Below are positions 1 through 7,035 of a stretch of 28,776 nucleotides of DNA, piece by piece. The notes under the pieces were generated by a model that had not been told where the DNA came from, did not search any database, and was given only the letters and a program-made list of their open reading frames with translations. This stretch comes from Peptococcaceae bacterium BRH_c23 (GTDB lineage: Bacteria > Bacillota_B > Desulfitobacteriia > Desulfitobacteriales > Desulfitobacteriaceae), in NCBI GenBank assembly GCA_000961805.1, contig LADV01000159.1, positions 1 to 28,776 of the forward strand, in the 5' to 3' direction. The number at the start of each line of letters is the position of its first letter. The first letter of the stretch is position 1. The translations under genes were made by a program, and so were the position numbers.

Positions 1-284
1 CTTAATCGCTCATCCCACAATTCCACCGGAAGCCCAAACTCTAAACGCAAAACCTCTGTAAACTCATCTGTCAAGGCACAACGGGGCCCCAAGGTTCCAT
101 TCATATTTTTAGGATAACCTACGACAATCTCCATCACCTCATACTCGCGAATGAGTTCACGCAACTCTTCGATTTCCTTCTTGGACCGTTTAATGGTTTT
201 AACCCCCTGGGCCGTCCAAAATAAAGCATCACTCATCGCCACACCAATCGTCTTCGAGCCAAAATCTAACCCCATAATCCGCAT
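1..284 (-). CDS. ruvX: Putative pre-16S rRNA nuclease / Holliday junction resolvase-like RuvX (YqgF), 3'-truncated by window edge
   Basis: The reading frame starts at ATG 284 and runs off the left edge after 94 codons, so it is partial. The N-terminus reads [19 protein letters not shown], the RNase H-like first strand of the YqgF family, with the early catalytic Asp in GLDFG. The family motif [13 protein letters not shown] follows near residue 60, and WDERL sits at the truncated end. A GGAGG ribosome site lies 7 bases before the ATG. The family matures the 16S rRNA 5' end and is often annotated as a Holliday junction resolvase. Its place downstream of alaS and ireB is the usual Firmicutes order, here interrupted by a reductase gene that ends 19 bases upstream. 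Confidence 0.93.
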   Translation of the reverse strand, partial: MRIMGLDFGSKTIGVAMSDALFWTAQGVKTIKRSKKEIEELRELIREYEVMEIVVGYPKNMNGTLGPRCALTDEFTEVLRLEFGLPVELWDERL

Positions 285-303
285 AATAGTTTCCTCCAGA
301 TAT

Positions 304-1245
304 TTACACAATTTTAAGACAAAAATGCGGACAAGCTCTCCCGCAATACCCACAAAGCACACAGACCTCATTATCCACAACGGCTATTTCTTCAATCCTC
401 AATGCACCCTGAGGGCATGCTTCCAAACATAACCCACACCCTTGGCACCAATCAGCCACATATAGTTTTCGTTCTCTGCACTTGACTTTTTCCCGCAACT
501 TCGGAGGGATTTCTTGTCCTGAAACCAAGAGCAAATTATAATCCACTTCTTCCCGGCTGGACATTCCCAGAGCTAAAGCTTGCACACCCGGAATCTTTTG
601 GATAAAACCTACGGCTTTTTCTGGATCATTCGTCAAATGACCGCCCCCGAAAACTTTCATGGCGTAAATCCCAATCCCAATTTCCGCAGCAAAAGTAACT
701 GCCTCAAGCATCTCCTCTAATTTACCATCGATAATCCCTAGACCCTGATAATTTAAGATGGGATGGATCACATCAAGCCCAGGCTGAAGCGCCCCAGCCC
801 TGACTCCTGCCACGGCATGGGTTGAAAGGCCAATCCAGCGCACAATCCCCTTTTCCTTGGCTTTTAGGAGTTCTTCCCAAGCCCTAATGTGCCCCTTGAG
901 AGTTAAAGCGCTTTCCTGCTCATGGAGTAGAAAAAAGTCGAGCGTATCTCGATTAAGAGCAGTACGAGCTTTTTCCAGGCTCAAACGCATTTCCTCCGCC
1001 GTCACTGCGTAGCTCTTACTAACAATTTGAACGTCAGGATAATCTTTGATGACCGTAGCAATTTGCTCATAATTGGCATAGATTTCTGCCGTGTCAATCC
1101 AGTTAACCCCTTGTTCAAGAGCATAGCGCAAAACATTAGCCCCTTCAGCCGCTGTCAAACGTCCTTGTAATGGGGATATAGCTAAACTTCCAAAGCACAC
1201 CTCTGAAACTTCCGATCCCCATAAACCAAGTTTGACCTGACGCAT
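304..1245 (-). CDS. Aldo/keto reductase with C-terminal 2x[4Fe-4S] ferredoxin domain
   Basis: This 313-residue protein joins an aldo/keto reductase barrel (about residues 1-240) to a bacterial ferredoxin domain (about 262-310). The usual AKR tetrad is visible: D51, Y56, K77 and H108. The C-terminus carries two cluster motifs, C267-x2-C270-x2-C273-x3-C277 and C295-x2-C298-x2-C301-x3-C305, plus an extra C309. Proteins of this build are common in clostridia and presumably exchange electrons between ferredoxin and NAD(P)H or a carbonyl substrate. The substrate cannot be read from the sequence. The start has an AAGGAG site 6 bases upstream. It lies between ireB and ruvX, where most Firmicutes have no gene. 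It probably shares a transcript with ruvX. Confidence 0.9.
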   Translation of the reverse strand: MRQVKLGLWGSEVSEVCFGSLAISPLQGRLTAAEGANVLRYALEQGVNWIDTAEIYANYEQIATVIKDYPDVQIVSKSYAVTAEEMRLSLEKARTALNRDTLDFFLLHEQESALTLKGHIRAWEELLKAKEKGIVRWIGLSTHAVAGVRAGALQPGLDVIHPILNYQGLGIIDGKLEEMLEAVTFAAEIGIGIYAMKVFGGGHLTNDPEKAVGFIQKIPGVQALALGMSSREEVDYNLLLVSGQEIPPKLREKVKCRERKLYVADWCQGCGLCLEACPQGALRIEEIAVVDNEVCVLCGYCGRACPHFCLKIV

Positions 1246-1263
1246 CTCATACTCCTTTCGAAA

Positions 1264-1310
1264 CGCGAGGTGCGAAGTCCGAAGTTCGAAGTCCGAGATT
1301 AGAATATCTC
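1264..1310. repeat. Degenerate TTCGA/TCCGA-rich simple repeat
   Basis: The stretch alternates GCGAAGTCCGAAG and TTCGAAGTCCGAGATT units. It resembles stretches at 6867-6890, 6985-7035 and 24072-24120; the words TTCGAAC/TTCGAAG and CGAGATTAGA recur. It lies just upstream of the aldo/keto reductase. It looks like a dispersed simple repeat with no coding content. Confidence 0.55.
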
Positions 1311-1389
1311 GTTTCAGACTCTTATTTCGCGTGCTTCGAGTAACGTGCCTCGCATGGTGTTACTCGCTTCGCCTCGTGCCTAATGCATC

Positions 1390-1437
1390 GCTAAAGTTGA
1401 AACCCTCACCACTTTGAGTGAGGGTTTCAGCTTTAGC
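1390..1437. terminator. Strong 20-bp hairpin downstream of ireB
   Basis: Arms 1390-1409 and 1418-1437 pair over 20 positions with a single non-Watson-Crick step (T with G read on the plus strand) and an 8-base loop. It lies between the ireB stop and the aldo/keto reductase, so a terminator for alaS-ireB is the natural reading. No T-run follows it on the minus strand, and the one mismatch pairs better on the plus strand, so the termination role is uncertain. Confidence 0.5.
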
Positions 1438-1519
1438 ATTACTTACTTTTACTTTACTTTACTTTAATTAGCTTTAGCTCTAGCTACTTTAACTTTACAT
1501 TAGCTTTAGCTACTTTTCT
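1438..1519. repeat. Low-complexity ACTTT / GCTTTAGC tract
   Basis: About 80 bases immediately after the ireB stop consist almost only of ACTTT(A) pentamers and the octamer GCTTTAGC or close variants (at 1470 and 1503, and in the adjoining hairpin arm at 1430). There is no open frame of note. Confidence 0.6.
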
Positions 1520-1774
1520 TTACTTTTCTTGCAAGTAGGTTCTGACCAACTCTTCAATCAGCTCAAAGCGTTCAAGTTTACGAATCATCGCGCGTGCCTG
1601 ATTGTGGCTCGTAATATATACGGGGTCGCCAGACATGAGATAGCCAACCATCTGATTTATTGGGTCATAGCCTTTTTCTTGCAACGCAGCGTACACCTTC
1701 TGCAAAATATCGCGGGCAGAAACTTCCTCATCTCCCACTGCCTTAAACATCATGGTTTCTTCCATTCGATCCAT
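1520..1774 (-). CDS. ireB: IreB family regulatory phosphoprotein (UPF0297, YrzL)
   Basis: This is an 84-residue protein starting [17 protein letters not shown], with the family core [22 protein letters not shown] and the C-terminal [17 protein letters not shown]. The IreB family is a small alpha-helical substrate of the PASTA kinase/phosphatase pair IreK/IreP in enterococci and affects cephalosporin tolerance. The Thr-rich N-terminus phosphorylated there is not obvious here (T7 is one candidate). I chose the ATG at 1774 over an in-frame start 17 codons upstream because AAAGGGGG sits about 8 bases before it and the length then fits the family. It follows alaS, the conserved Firmicutes order, with an 80-base gap. 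Confidence 0.95.
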   Translation of the reverse strand: MDRMEETMMFKAVGDEEVSARDILQKVYAALQEKGYDPINQMVGYLMSGDPVYITSHNQARAMIRKLERFELIEELVRTYLQEK

Positions 1775-1854
1775 TTTCCTGTCCCCCTTTCGCCTTTCGT
1801 TAGCACTGATCACCCAACTGTACAAGGGTGTTTTAAGTTAAAGCAAGAGCTTCT

Positions 1855-4482
1855 CTATTTTTTAAGAAATCCTCTTACTATTGTTGATACACGATCAATG
1901 GCTTCACCCAGTTTACTAGGATCTTTGCCTCCAGCTTGAGCCATGTCCGGCCGGCCGCCTCCGCTTCCGCCCGTAATTTTAGCAACTTCTTTTATAATCT
2001 GTCCGGCATGTAACCCACTTAAACCTGTAGGGCTTACAACCGTCACAAAATTCACCTTACCTTCGCTTGCCGCACCTAAGACGATGACTCCAGACTTGAG
2101 TTTGGCTCGTAAAAGATCTGCCATTTGACGAAGGCCTTCCATATCAGAAACATGCACCGTAGAGGCTAAGACTGGAATTCCCTCGATCTCAGTAACCCGT
2201 TTTAGCAATCCTTCCACTTCATTCTTGGCGAGTTTTGCCTGAAGTTGGCCAATTTCCCGTTCAAGGTCTTTGACTTGAGTCATCAACCCTTGGACGCGTT
2301 TTCCTACTTCTAAGGGTTGGGCTTTAAGGTTTTGGGCAACTTCCATGACTTGTTCATCAAGAGCACGGAAATACGCTAAGGACTCTAAGCCTGTGATTGC
2401 CTCAATCCTACGCAGACCAGCCCCGATTCCACCCTCGCTGAGAATTTTCACCAGCCCGATTTCTCCAGTATTTTTAACATGCGTCCCACCGCACAGTTCT
2501 TTGCTGACCATTCCCATATTAACAACTCGAACTGTTTCTCCATATTTCTCTCCGAAAAGTGCCGTAGCCCCGCTCAGTTTAGCCTCTTTCAAGAGCATTT
2601 CAGTGGCATCTACCGGCAGATTTTTCAGCACGGCTTCATTAATAATACCCTCAACTGCTCTAAGTCCCTCCGCCGTCAGCGGAGAAAAATGGGTAAAGTC
2701 AAAACGCAGGCGTTCTGGAGAAACTAAAGACCCTGCTTGCTGGACATGTTCCCCCAAAACAGAGCGCAGGGCAAAATGAAGCAGGTGCGTTGCGCTGTGA
2801 TGGCGAGAGGTGGCTTGGCGGGCAACGAGATCTATTTCTGCATCGACTGTTTCCCCAACGTGCAACACTCCTGTGGTTACCTGAGCACGGTGATAAAGGG
2901 TGCCGGTAACACCTTTTTTCACTTCAAGCACACGAGCCTCGGCACGAGGGGTTCGGATCACTCCCCAATCAGACACCTGACCGCCGCTTTCTGCATAAAA
3001 AGGAGTCTCAGCAAGGAAGATCAGGACCTCTTCCCCTTCACCGGCATCCTGCTTCTCCTCGCCACTAACAAACAACCCTTCAATTCGAGTCGCTACTGAA
3101 AGCCTCTCATAACCAACAAATGGAGTCAGCCCTAAGAGTTTAGCTTTTTCCATGAGTTGTGGGCTTTCAACCACAGCACGCATTTGCTGAGATTGCTCTT
3201 TTGCCTTCAGGCGATGCTCTTCTGCCGCAGTTTGAAATGCCCCCATATCAACGGTTAAGCCTTGCTCTTCAAGCATTTCTTCCGTCAACTCTACCGGAAA
3301 GCCATAGGTTTCATAGAGATAAAAAGCATCCGTTCCGGCTAGAACAGTCTCCCCTTGTTTCATAAGTGCTTTAACCTTTTCCTGCAACAGCTGAGTGCCT
3401 TGCTCCAAAGTTGCTTGGAAGTTCTTTTCTTCTAAGTTTAAGTGATTTAAAATAAAATTCTCATTTTCCTTAAGCTCTGGATAGGCCTCAGAGTAATCTT
3501 TTTGGATCACCTGAAAAGCTGATTCCAAGAACGGTTTGTCAATTCCCAGAAGTTTGGCGTACCGGACAGCGCGCCGCAGAATACGTCGCAGAACATACCC
3601 TCTACCTTCATTGTTCGGGCGAATCCCATCTGCTAACATAAACGACACAGCTCGAACGTGGTCAGACACCACTTTTAAAGCCAAATCATTTTTGGCATTT
3701 TCCCTATATTTAACTCCAGCTAAGGTTGCCACATGGTCAATAATGGGACGGAATAGATCCGTATCGAAATTGGTCTCAACCCCTTGCATCACTGACGCAA
3801 TCCGCTCTAAACCCATACCTGTGTCAATGTTTTGCTTCGGAAGAGGGGTTAGGACACCCGCTTCATCGCGGTTATACTGCATGAAGACTAAATTCCAGAT
3901 CTCTAAAAAGCGATCACAATCACAGCCCATAGCACAACCAGGTTTGTCACAACTCCTGGCCTCTCCAAGATCGACATATATTTCTGAACAAGGTCCACAC
4001 GGCCCTGTAGGACCGGCGGCCCAAAAATTTTCAGGATCTCCTAAGATTCGATCGGACTTAACGCCCGCTTTCTCCCAAATCATTCTGGCTTCTTCGTCTT
4101 CAGGATAGATAGTTACCCAAAGCTTTTCCACTGGGATTTTCAATACCTCGGTTATATACTCCCAAGCCCAGGGAATTGCCTCATTTTTAAAGTAGTCACC
4201 AAACGAAAAGTTTCCCAACATCTCGAAATATGTATGGTGGCGAGCTGTTTTCCCTACCTCTTCCAGATCCGGGGTACGAACGCATTTTTGAGCAGTTGTG
4301 GCTCTGGGAAAAGGTGGTTCTACCCGGCGTTGAAAATAGGGTTTAAAGGGAACCATGCCTGCGACAGTTAATAACAAGGTCGGATCATCTTTAGGGATCA
4401 GCGAGGCACTGGGCAAAACATTATGTCCTTTAGCCTCAAAATACTTTAAAAACATGTCCCTTAATTCATTACCAGAATACAT
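1855..4482 (-). CDS. alaS: Alanyl-tRNA synthetase
   Basis: This 875-residue enzyme charges tRNA-Ala in the cytoplasm. The class II catalytic core is N-terminal (MVPFKPYF, then GCDCDRFLEIWNLVF, then the motif 3 region around DTGMGLERIASVMQG). The editing domain carries the metal-binding pair HHSATHLLH (about residue 565) and CGGTH (about 665). A coiled coil (LEREIGQLQAKLAKNE) leads to the DHHA1-type C-terminal domain ending in GGGRPDMAQAGGKD. The length is typical for the bacterial enzyme. AAGGGGTG lies 5 bases before the ATG. It has its own sigma-A-type promoter and a hairpin with a T-run in its leader (separate entries). ireB follows in the same direction. Confidence 0.98.
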   Translation of the reverse strand: MYSGNELRDMFLKYFEAKGHNVLPSASLIPKDDPTLLLTVAGMVPFKPYFQRRVEPPFPRATTAQKCVRTPDLEEVGKTARHHTYFEMLGNFSFGDYFKNEAIPWAWEYITEVLKIPVEKLWVTIYPEDEEARMIWEKAGVKSDRILGDPENFWAAGPTGPCGPCSEIYVDLGEARSCDKPGCAMGCDCDRFLEIWNLVFMQYNRDEAGVLTPLPKQNIDTGMGLERIASVMQGVETNFDTDLFRPIIDHVATLAGVKYRENAKNDLALKVVSDHVRAVSFMLADGIRPNNEGRGYVLRRILRRAVRYAKLLGIDKPFLESAFQVIQKDYSEAYPELKENENFILNHLNLEEKNFQATLEQGTQLLQEKVKALMKQGETVLAGTDAFYLYETYGFPVELTEEMLEEQGLTVDMGAFQTAAEEHRLKAKEQSQQMRAVVESPQLMEKAKLLGLTPFVGYERLSVATRIEGLFVSGEEKQDAGEGEEVLIFLAETPFYAESGGQVSDWGVIRTPRAEARVLEVKKGVTGTLYHRAQVTTGVLHVGETVDAEIDLVARQATSRHHSATHLLHFALRSVLGEHVQQAGSLVSPERLRFDFTHFSPLTAEGLRAVEGIINEAVLKNLPVDATEMLLKEAKLSGATALFGEKYGETVRVVNMGMVSKELCGGTHVKNTGEIGLVKILSEGGIGAGLRRIEAITGLESLAYFRALDEQVMEVAQNLKAQPLEVGKRVQGLMTQVKDLEREIGQLQAKLAKNEVEGLLKRVTEIEGIPVLASTVHVSDMEGLRQMADLLRAKLKSGVIVLGAASEGKVNFVTVVSPTGLSGLHAGQIIKEVAKITGGSGGGRPDMAQAGGKDPSKLGEAIDRVSTIVRGFLKK

Positions 4483-4524
4483 ACGAACACCCCTTTAGAA
4501 TTCAATCTAAAATTAGCCAGCACA

Positions 4525-4560
4525 ATAAAAAATAACCTCACCCTATAAATCAGGGGCGAG
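4525..4560 (-). terminator. Hairpin plus T-run in the alaS leader (terminator or attenuator)
   Basis: On the minus strand CTCGCCC (4554-4560) pairs with GGGTGAG (4537-4543) through one G-T step, and GTTATTTTTTATT follows. The G-T pair favours function on the minus strand. It lies about 85-110 bases after the alaS promoter and some 40 bases before the alaS ATG. It could end transcripts from the upstream permease gene, or attenuate alaS. I see no T-box AGGGTGG core in this leader. Confidence 0.55.
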
Positions 4561-4644
4561 ATTTTTTTGAGATCACCCTGCATATTTTACGGTTCAAAGA
4601 ACTTACATCTTCTATTCATCTGACAAATTCCCCATTGTTTATAA

Positions 4645-4674
4645 AGTATATACAGGGAAAGTCTTATTTGTCAA
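4645..4674 (-). promoter_or_regulatory. Sigma-A-type promoter for alaS
   Basis: On the minus strand the -35 box TTGACA (4669-4674) and the -10 box TATACT (4645-4650) are 18 bases apart. The -35 box begins just past the stop codon of the upstream permease gene. This gives a leader of about 155 bases before alaS. Confidence 0.7.
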
Positions 4675-4679
4675 CCAAA

Positions 4680-5711
4680 TTAAACTTTTGTCGAAACTAA
4701 CCTAAAATATACATGATTCAAGATGACTCGCACAACAGCCGCTAACGGAACTGCCAAGAACATGCCCCAGAAGCCAGCAATCTCTCCACATGCCAAAAGG
4801 GCAAAAACGACCCACAGGGGATGGAGGCCTACACTTTCACCCATGAGCTTAGGCGAAATAATATTGCCCTCGAGCTGTTGTACGATAAAAATAATCAAAG
4901 TAACTTTCACGGCCATTGCAGGTGACTGCGTTAAAGCCAACAAGACTGCTGGTACCGCCCCAATCACTGGTCCAAAGTAGGGAATGAGATCAAATATTCC
5001 GCAGATCAAACCAATTAACAGAGCATATTCCATCCCCACTAATTTTACACCAATACCGATTAATATCCCTACAATCACGGCGACGACTAGGTCTCCCCGT
5101 ATGAATTGGCGAATCACATGGTTGATATCTTGCCACAACCGTCGCCATTCCATCCTCCAGCGTTGTGGAATAATTCGAAAGAAGCCATTTCCTAGGCCCT
5201 TCCAGTCAGCTAGGAAATAGATGGCGATCACCGGGGATAACATGTAAAGAGTGAATGTAGACAATACATTAGGTAAACTAGCTAAGAAAAGGTTAAGCCG
5301 ATCGGCAATTATGATCTCGCTTTGCGCTAATTGTTGATCCAATACCTGCGCCACACGGCTTGGCAAGCCAGTCGCCTTAAATTGCTCACGAAAGCCATCT
5401 ATCATGACTGTAATTGACTCAATTGTCTTAGGTAACACTACCACCAATTTACTAAGTTCATTATAAATTATGGGCAGGATAAAAAATATTGCAGTAGCTA
5501 AAATCGCTATAATTATAGTGAAAACAATCGCTATGGATTTGTTCCTGCTGATCCTATAGCGTTCCAAGCCTTCGACAAAGGGATTAAGAAGAAAAGCAAG
5601 GACAAAAGCAAGAAAAAACGGACCTAAAATTGCCTTCACCTTGAAAAGAACCAAGATTGCTATGAGTAGGCAGGTTCCTGTAAAGATCCATTTCCAATAC
5701 TTATACTTCAT
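4680..5711 (-). CDS. AI-2E family (PerM/YrrI-type) membrane transporter
   Basis: This 343-residue polytopic membrane protein has hydrophobic segments near residues 8-45 (two), 60-85, 145-170, 205-235 (two), 240-265 and 300-335, matching the eight-helix AI-2E exporter/PerM family. The family signature PYFGPVIGAVPAV and the later EGNIISPKLMGESVGLHPL are present. Members are assigned to autoinducer-2 export, Na+/H+ antiport or unknown substrates; nothing here decides which. A GGAG-containing site (AGGAGATAAG) precedes the ATG. A yrrI gene sits upstream of alaS in Bacillus as well, so the neighbourhood fits. Confidence 0.9.
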   Translation of the reverse strand: MKYKYWKWIFTGTCLLIAILVLFKVKAILGPFFLAFVLAFLLNPFVEGLERYRISRNKSIAIVFTIIIAILATAIFFILPIIYNELSKLVVVLPKTIESITVMIDGFREQFKATGLPSRVAQVLDQQLAQSEIIIADRLNLFLASLPNVLSTFTLYMLSPVIAIYFLADWKGLGNGFFRIIPQRWRMEWRRLWQDINHVIRQFIRGDLVVAVIVGILIGIGVKLVGMEYALLIGLICGIFDLIPYFGPVIGAVPAVLLALTQSPAMAVKVTLIIFIVQQLEGNIISPKLMGESVGLHPLWVVFALLACGEIAGFWGMFLAVPLAAVVRVILNHVYFRLVSTKV

Positions 5712-5787
5712 CTTATCTCCTTCCTATTAAAATTGAAGAAGCTATATTTATGCGTTCTTCTGACAAGAACCTTTTTCATTAATCAGT

Positions 5788-5812
5788 AATACCGTGTATT
5801 ATCATAGGTATT
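5788..5812. promoter_or_regulatory. Imperfect palindrome upstream of the AI-2E transporter
   Basis: AATACC (5788-5793) is mirrored by GGTATT (5807-5812) around a 13-base AT-rich centre, about 75 bases before the transporter start. The position would suit an operator, but I see no regulator match. Confidence 0.25.
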
Positions 5813-5823
5813 GACTTGCAAAA

Positions 5824-5846
5824 AAAAGCGCGCGATGCGCGCTTTT
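5824..5846 (-). terminator. Rho-independent terminator
   Basis: Perfect 10-bp arms (AAAAGCGCGC, 5824-5833, with 5837-5846) flank a 3-base loop. On the minus strand a run of T's follows at once (5821-5827). It ends the PRC-barrel / zinc-ribbon / small membrane protein operon. Confidence 0.9.
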
Positions 5847-5914
5847 AATTTCTGAATCTTAGTGAAATAGTTTGGTTCTTTTCAGCAACATGCGGCTACC
5901 TTTGGTCAAGACAT

Positions 5915-6070
5915 TCATGCCACGTCACATAAGCATCGGCTTTTTCTTTTGTCGTGGACGAAGACACTGTCTTCGCACGTATTACCCTTCATGCAGATGT
6001 ATAAAACTAGAGCACTCACTAAAGCGACACTCCCAGTAACCAAACCGCTTAGCATATGCTTAGATCTCAT
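5915..6070 (-). CDS. Small single-pass membrane protein, 51 aa
   Basis: A short frame begins MRSKHMLSGLVTGSVALV: a basic N-terminus, one hydrophobic helix over residues 8-26, then a short polar tail with four cysteines (C26, C32, C46, C48). GGAGAG lies 7 bases before the ATG. It begins 32 bases after the zinc-ribbon gene and ends 70 bases before a strong terminator, so it fits as the last gene of that operon. I do not recognise a family; the N-terminal pattern is loosely like YtxH-type small proteins. Coding status rests on the ribosome site, the context and the membrane-helix pattern. Confidence 0.5.
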   Translation of the reverse strand: MRSKHMLSGLVTGSVALVSALVLYICMKGNTCEDSVFVHDKRKSRCLCDVA

Positions 6071-6102
6071 TATTCATCTCTCCATCTTTGTTTAGATATG
6101 GG

Positions 6103-6297
6103 TTACTCCATAGCAGCGCTGGAAACACCCGAGTCAATGGCTGGATCATCCCAAGCAACGAGAGAACCATCTTCCGCGAGATCATAAATAACCACTTTGT
6201 CAGTTTGGGTAGTAAATTCAACACAACAATCCCAACAATAGAACTGCTCTACCCCCACTTTACCAATAGCACGTCCACCGCAAACTGGACAATTCAT
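6103..6297 (-). CDS. Small zinc-ribbon protein, 64 aa
   Basis: Two cysteine knuckles, C3-x2-C6 (CPVCGG) and C21-x2-C24 followed by C25 (CWDCCVEF), form a zinc-ribbon of about 30 residues. An acidic tail follows (YDLAEDGSLVAWDDPAID). Its ATG overlaps the TGA of the PRC-barrel gene (ATGA), which implies translational coupling. No specific function is known to me. A role as an adaptor or small regulator is inference only. Confidence 0.75.
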   Translation of the reverse strand: MNCPVCGGRAIGKVGVEQFYCWDCCVEFTTQTDKVVIYDLAEDGSLVAWDDPAIDSGVSSAAME

Positions 6298-6788
6298 GAT
6301 AGTATACCCCCTTCATTTGCTTGGTCCAAGGGGGATACTTGATTATCAACGATCAATATGTCTTTTCCATCCATCATAACATGGGGTCTAAGAATCGTTC
6401 CCCTGCCATGAAGTAGGTCAGCGAAGAGCCCGTCCGAAACTTCAAATCCTACCATTCTTTCTACGGAATCATCGAGAAAAACATCTTCGATCGTGCCTCT
6501 AGCCTCTCCACCTTGGGTATAGACTTCATTCCCGACTTTGTCAGACCATCGCGTCCCCTTAAGTACTTCAACTGTTTTCTTGTTCACGGTCAGAGCATCC
6601 TTTCCAACCGTTATGATGGCCTTTCGCGGGATGCCTTTTGTGGACTGGAAGAAGTGTCCGCCCTCTAAGAGAATTCCTACAACCTCATCTTTGTCATTGT
6701 CGAGGACCAAATCATGTACCCAACCAATCGAGTCCCCGCTTTTTAGATCCAAAACAGGTAGTCCGACAATCTCTCGAGTGCGTCGCAT
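6294..6788 (-). CDS. PRC-barrel domain protein
   Basis: This 164-residue protein has two PRC-barrel repeats. The first is about residues 4-75 (GLPVLDLKSGDSIGWVHDLVLD). The second is about 85-150 (GNEVYTQGGEARGTIEDVFLDD). PRC-barrel proteins of this size are common in Firmicutes and their role is mostly unknown; the fold also occurs in RimM and photosynthetic reaction centre H subunits. I chose the ATG at 6788 because AGGAGG lies about 5 bases before it; an in-frame start 25 codons upstream has no such site. It heads an operon with the zinc-ribbon and small membrane protein genes. Confidence 0.88.
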   Translation of the reverse strand: MRRTREIVGLPVLDLKSGDSIGWVHDLVLDNDKDEVVGILLEGGHFFQSTKGIPRKAIITVGKDALTVNKKTVEVLKGTRWSDKVGNEVYTQGGEARGTIEDVFLDDSVERMVGFEVSDGLFADLLHGRGTILRPHVMMDGKDILIVDNQVSPLDQANEGGILS

Positions 6789-6834
6789 GTTACCTCCTCC
6801 TCGCCAAAAAGTACTACCTATACTCTGCCCGACT

Positions 6835-6863
6835 ATTCTAAACTTTATGCATGCGCTGACCAA
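6835..6863 (-). promoter_or_regulatory. Likely promoter of the PRC-barrel operon
   Basis: On the minus strand TTGGTC (6858-6863) and TAGAAT (6835-6840) are 17 bases apart, about 45 bases before the PRC-barrel ATG. The -35 box is imperfect. Confidence 0.45.
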
Positions 6864-6866
6864 GAC

Positions 6867-7035
6867 TCGAACAAGGATGTTCGAGATTAGAGCATCGCCA
6901 TGGATGGCAAGCTGCCGTGATGGTCGAGTGTCTCTGTAGCCAGGGATGGCGGAAGGAACCGCCGCTATAGATGCAGGGACTACACGTTCGAACCTCGATC
7001 CTCGAACTTCGAGCCTCGCATTAGTCCTCGAGGAT
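6867..7035. repeat. TTCGA-type repeats and small palindromes between mnmA and the PRC-barrel operon
   Basis: TCGAAC and GTTCGA form an inverted pair at 6867-6884. GCCATGGATGGC-like words occur near 6896-6908 and again near 6939-6950, and GGCGG/CCGCC pair around 6949-6964. Positions 6985-7035 are a chain of TCGAACCTCGATCCTCGAA-type units that reach into the 3' end of mnmA. It looks like a cluster of dispersed degenerate repeats. Confidence 0.5.

Noticed and set aside
2345..4108. Plus-strand frames of 68-190 residues inside alaS
   Set aside because: They are shadows of the alaS reading frame, without ribosome sites or recognisable domains.
4525..4560. T-box leader for alaS
   Set aside because: There is no AGGGTGG-N-ACCGCG core or specifier stem; only a hairpin with a T-run is present.
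6867..7035. Insertion sequence remnant
   Set aside because: There are no transposase fragments, no long terminal inverted repeats and no target duplication, only short degenerate repeats.
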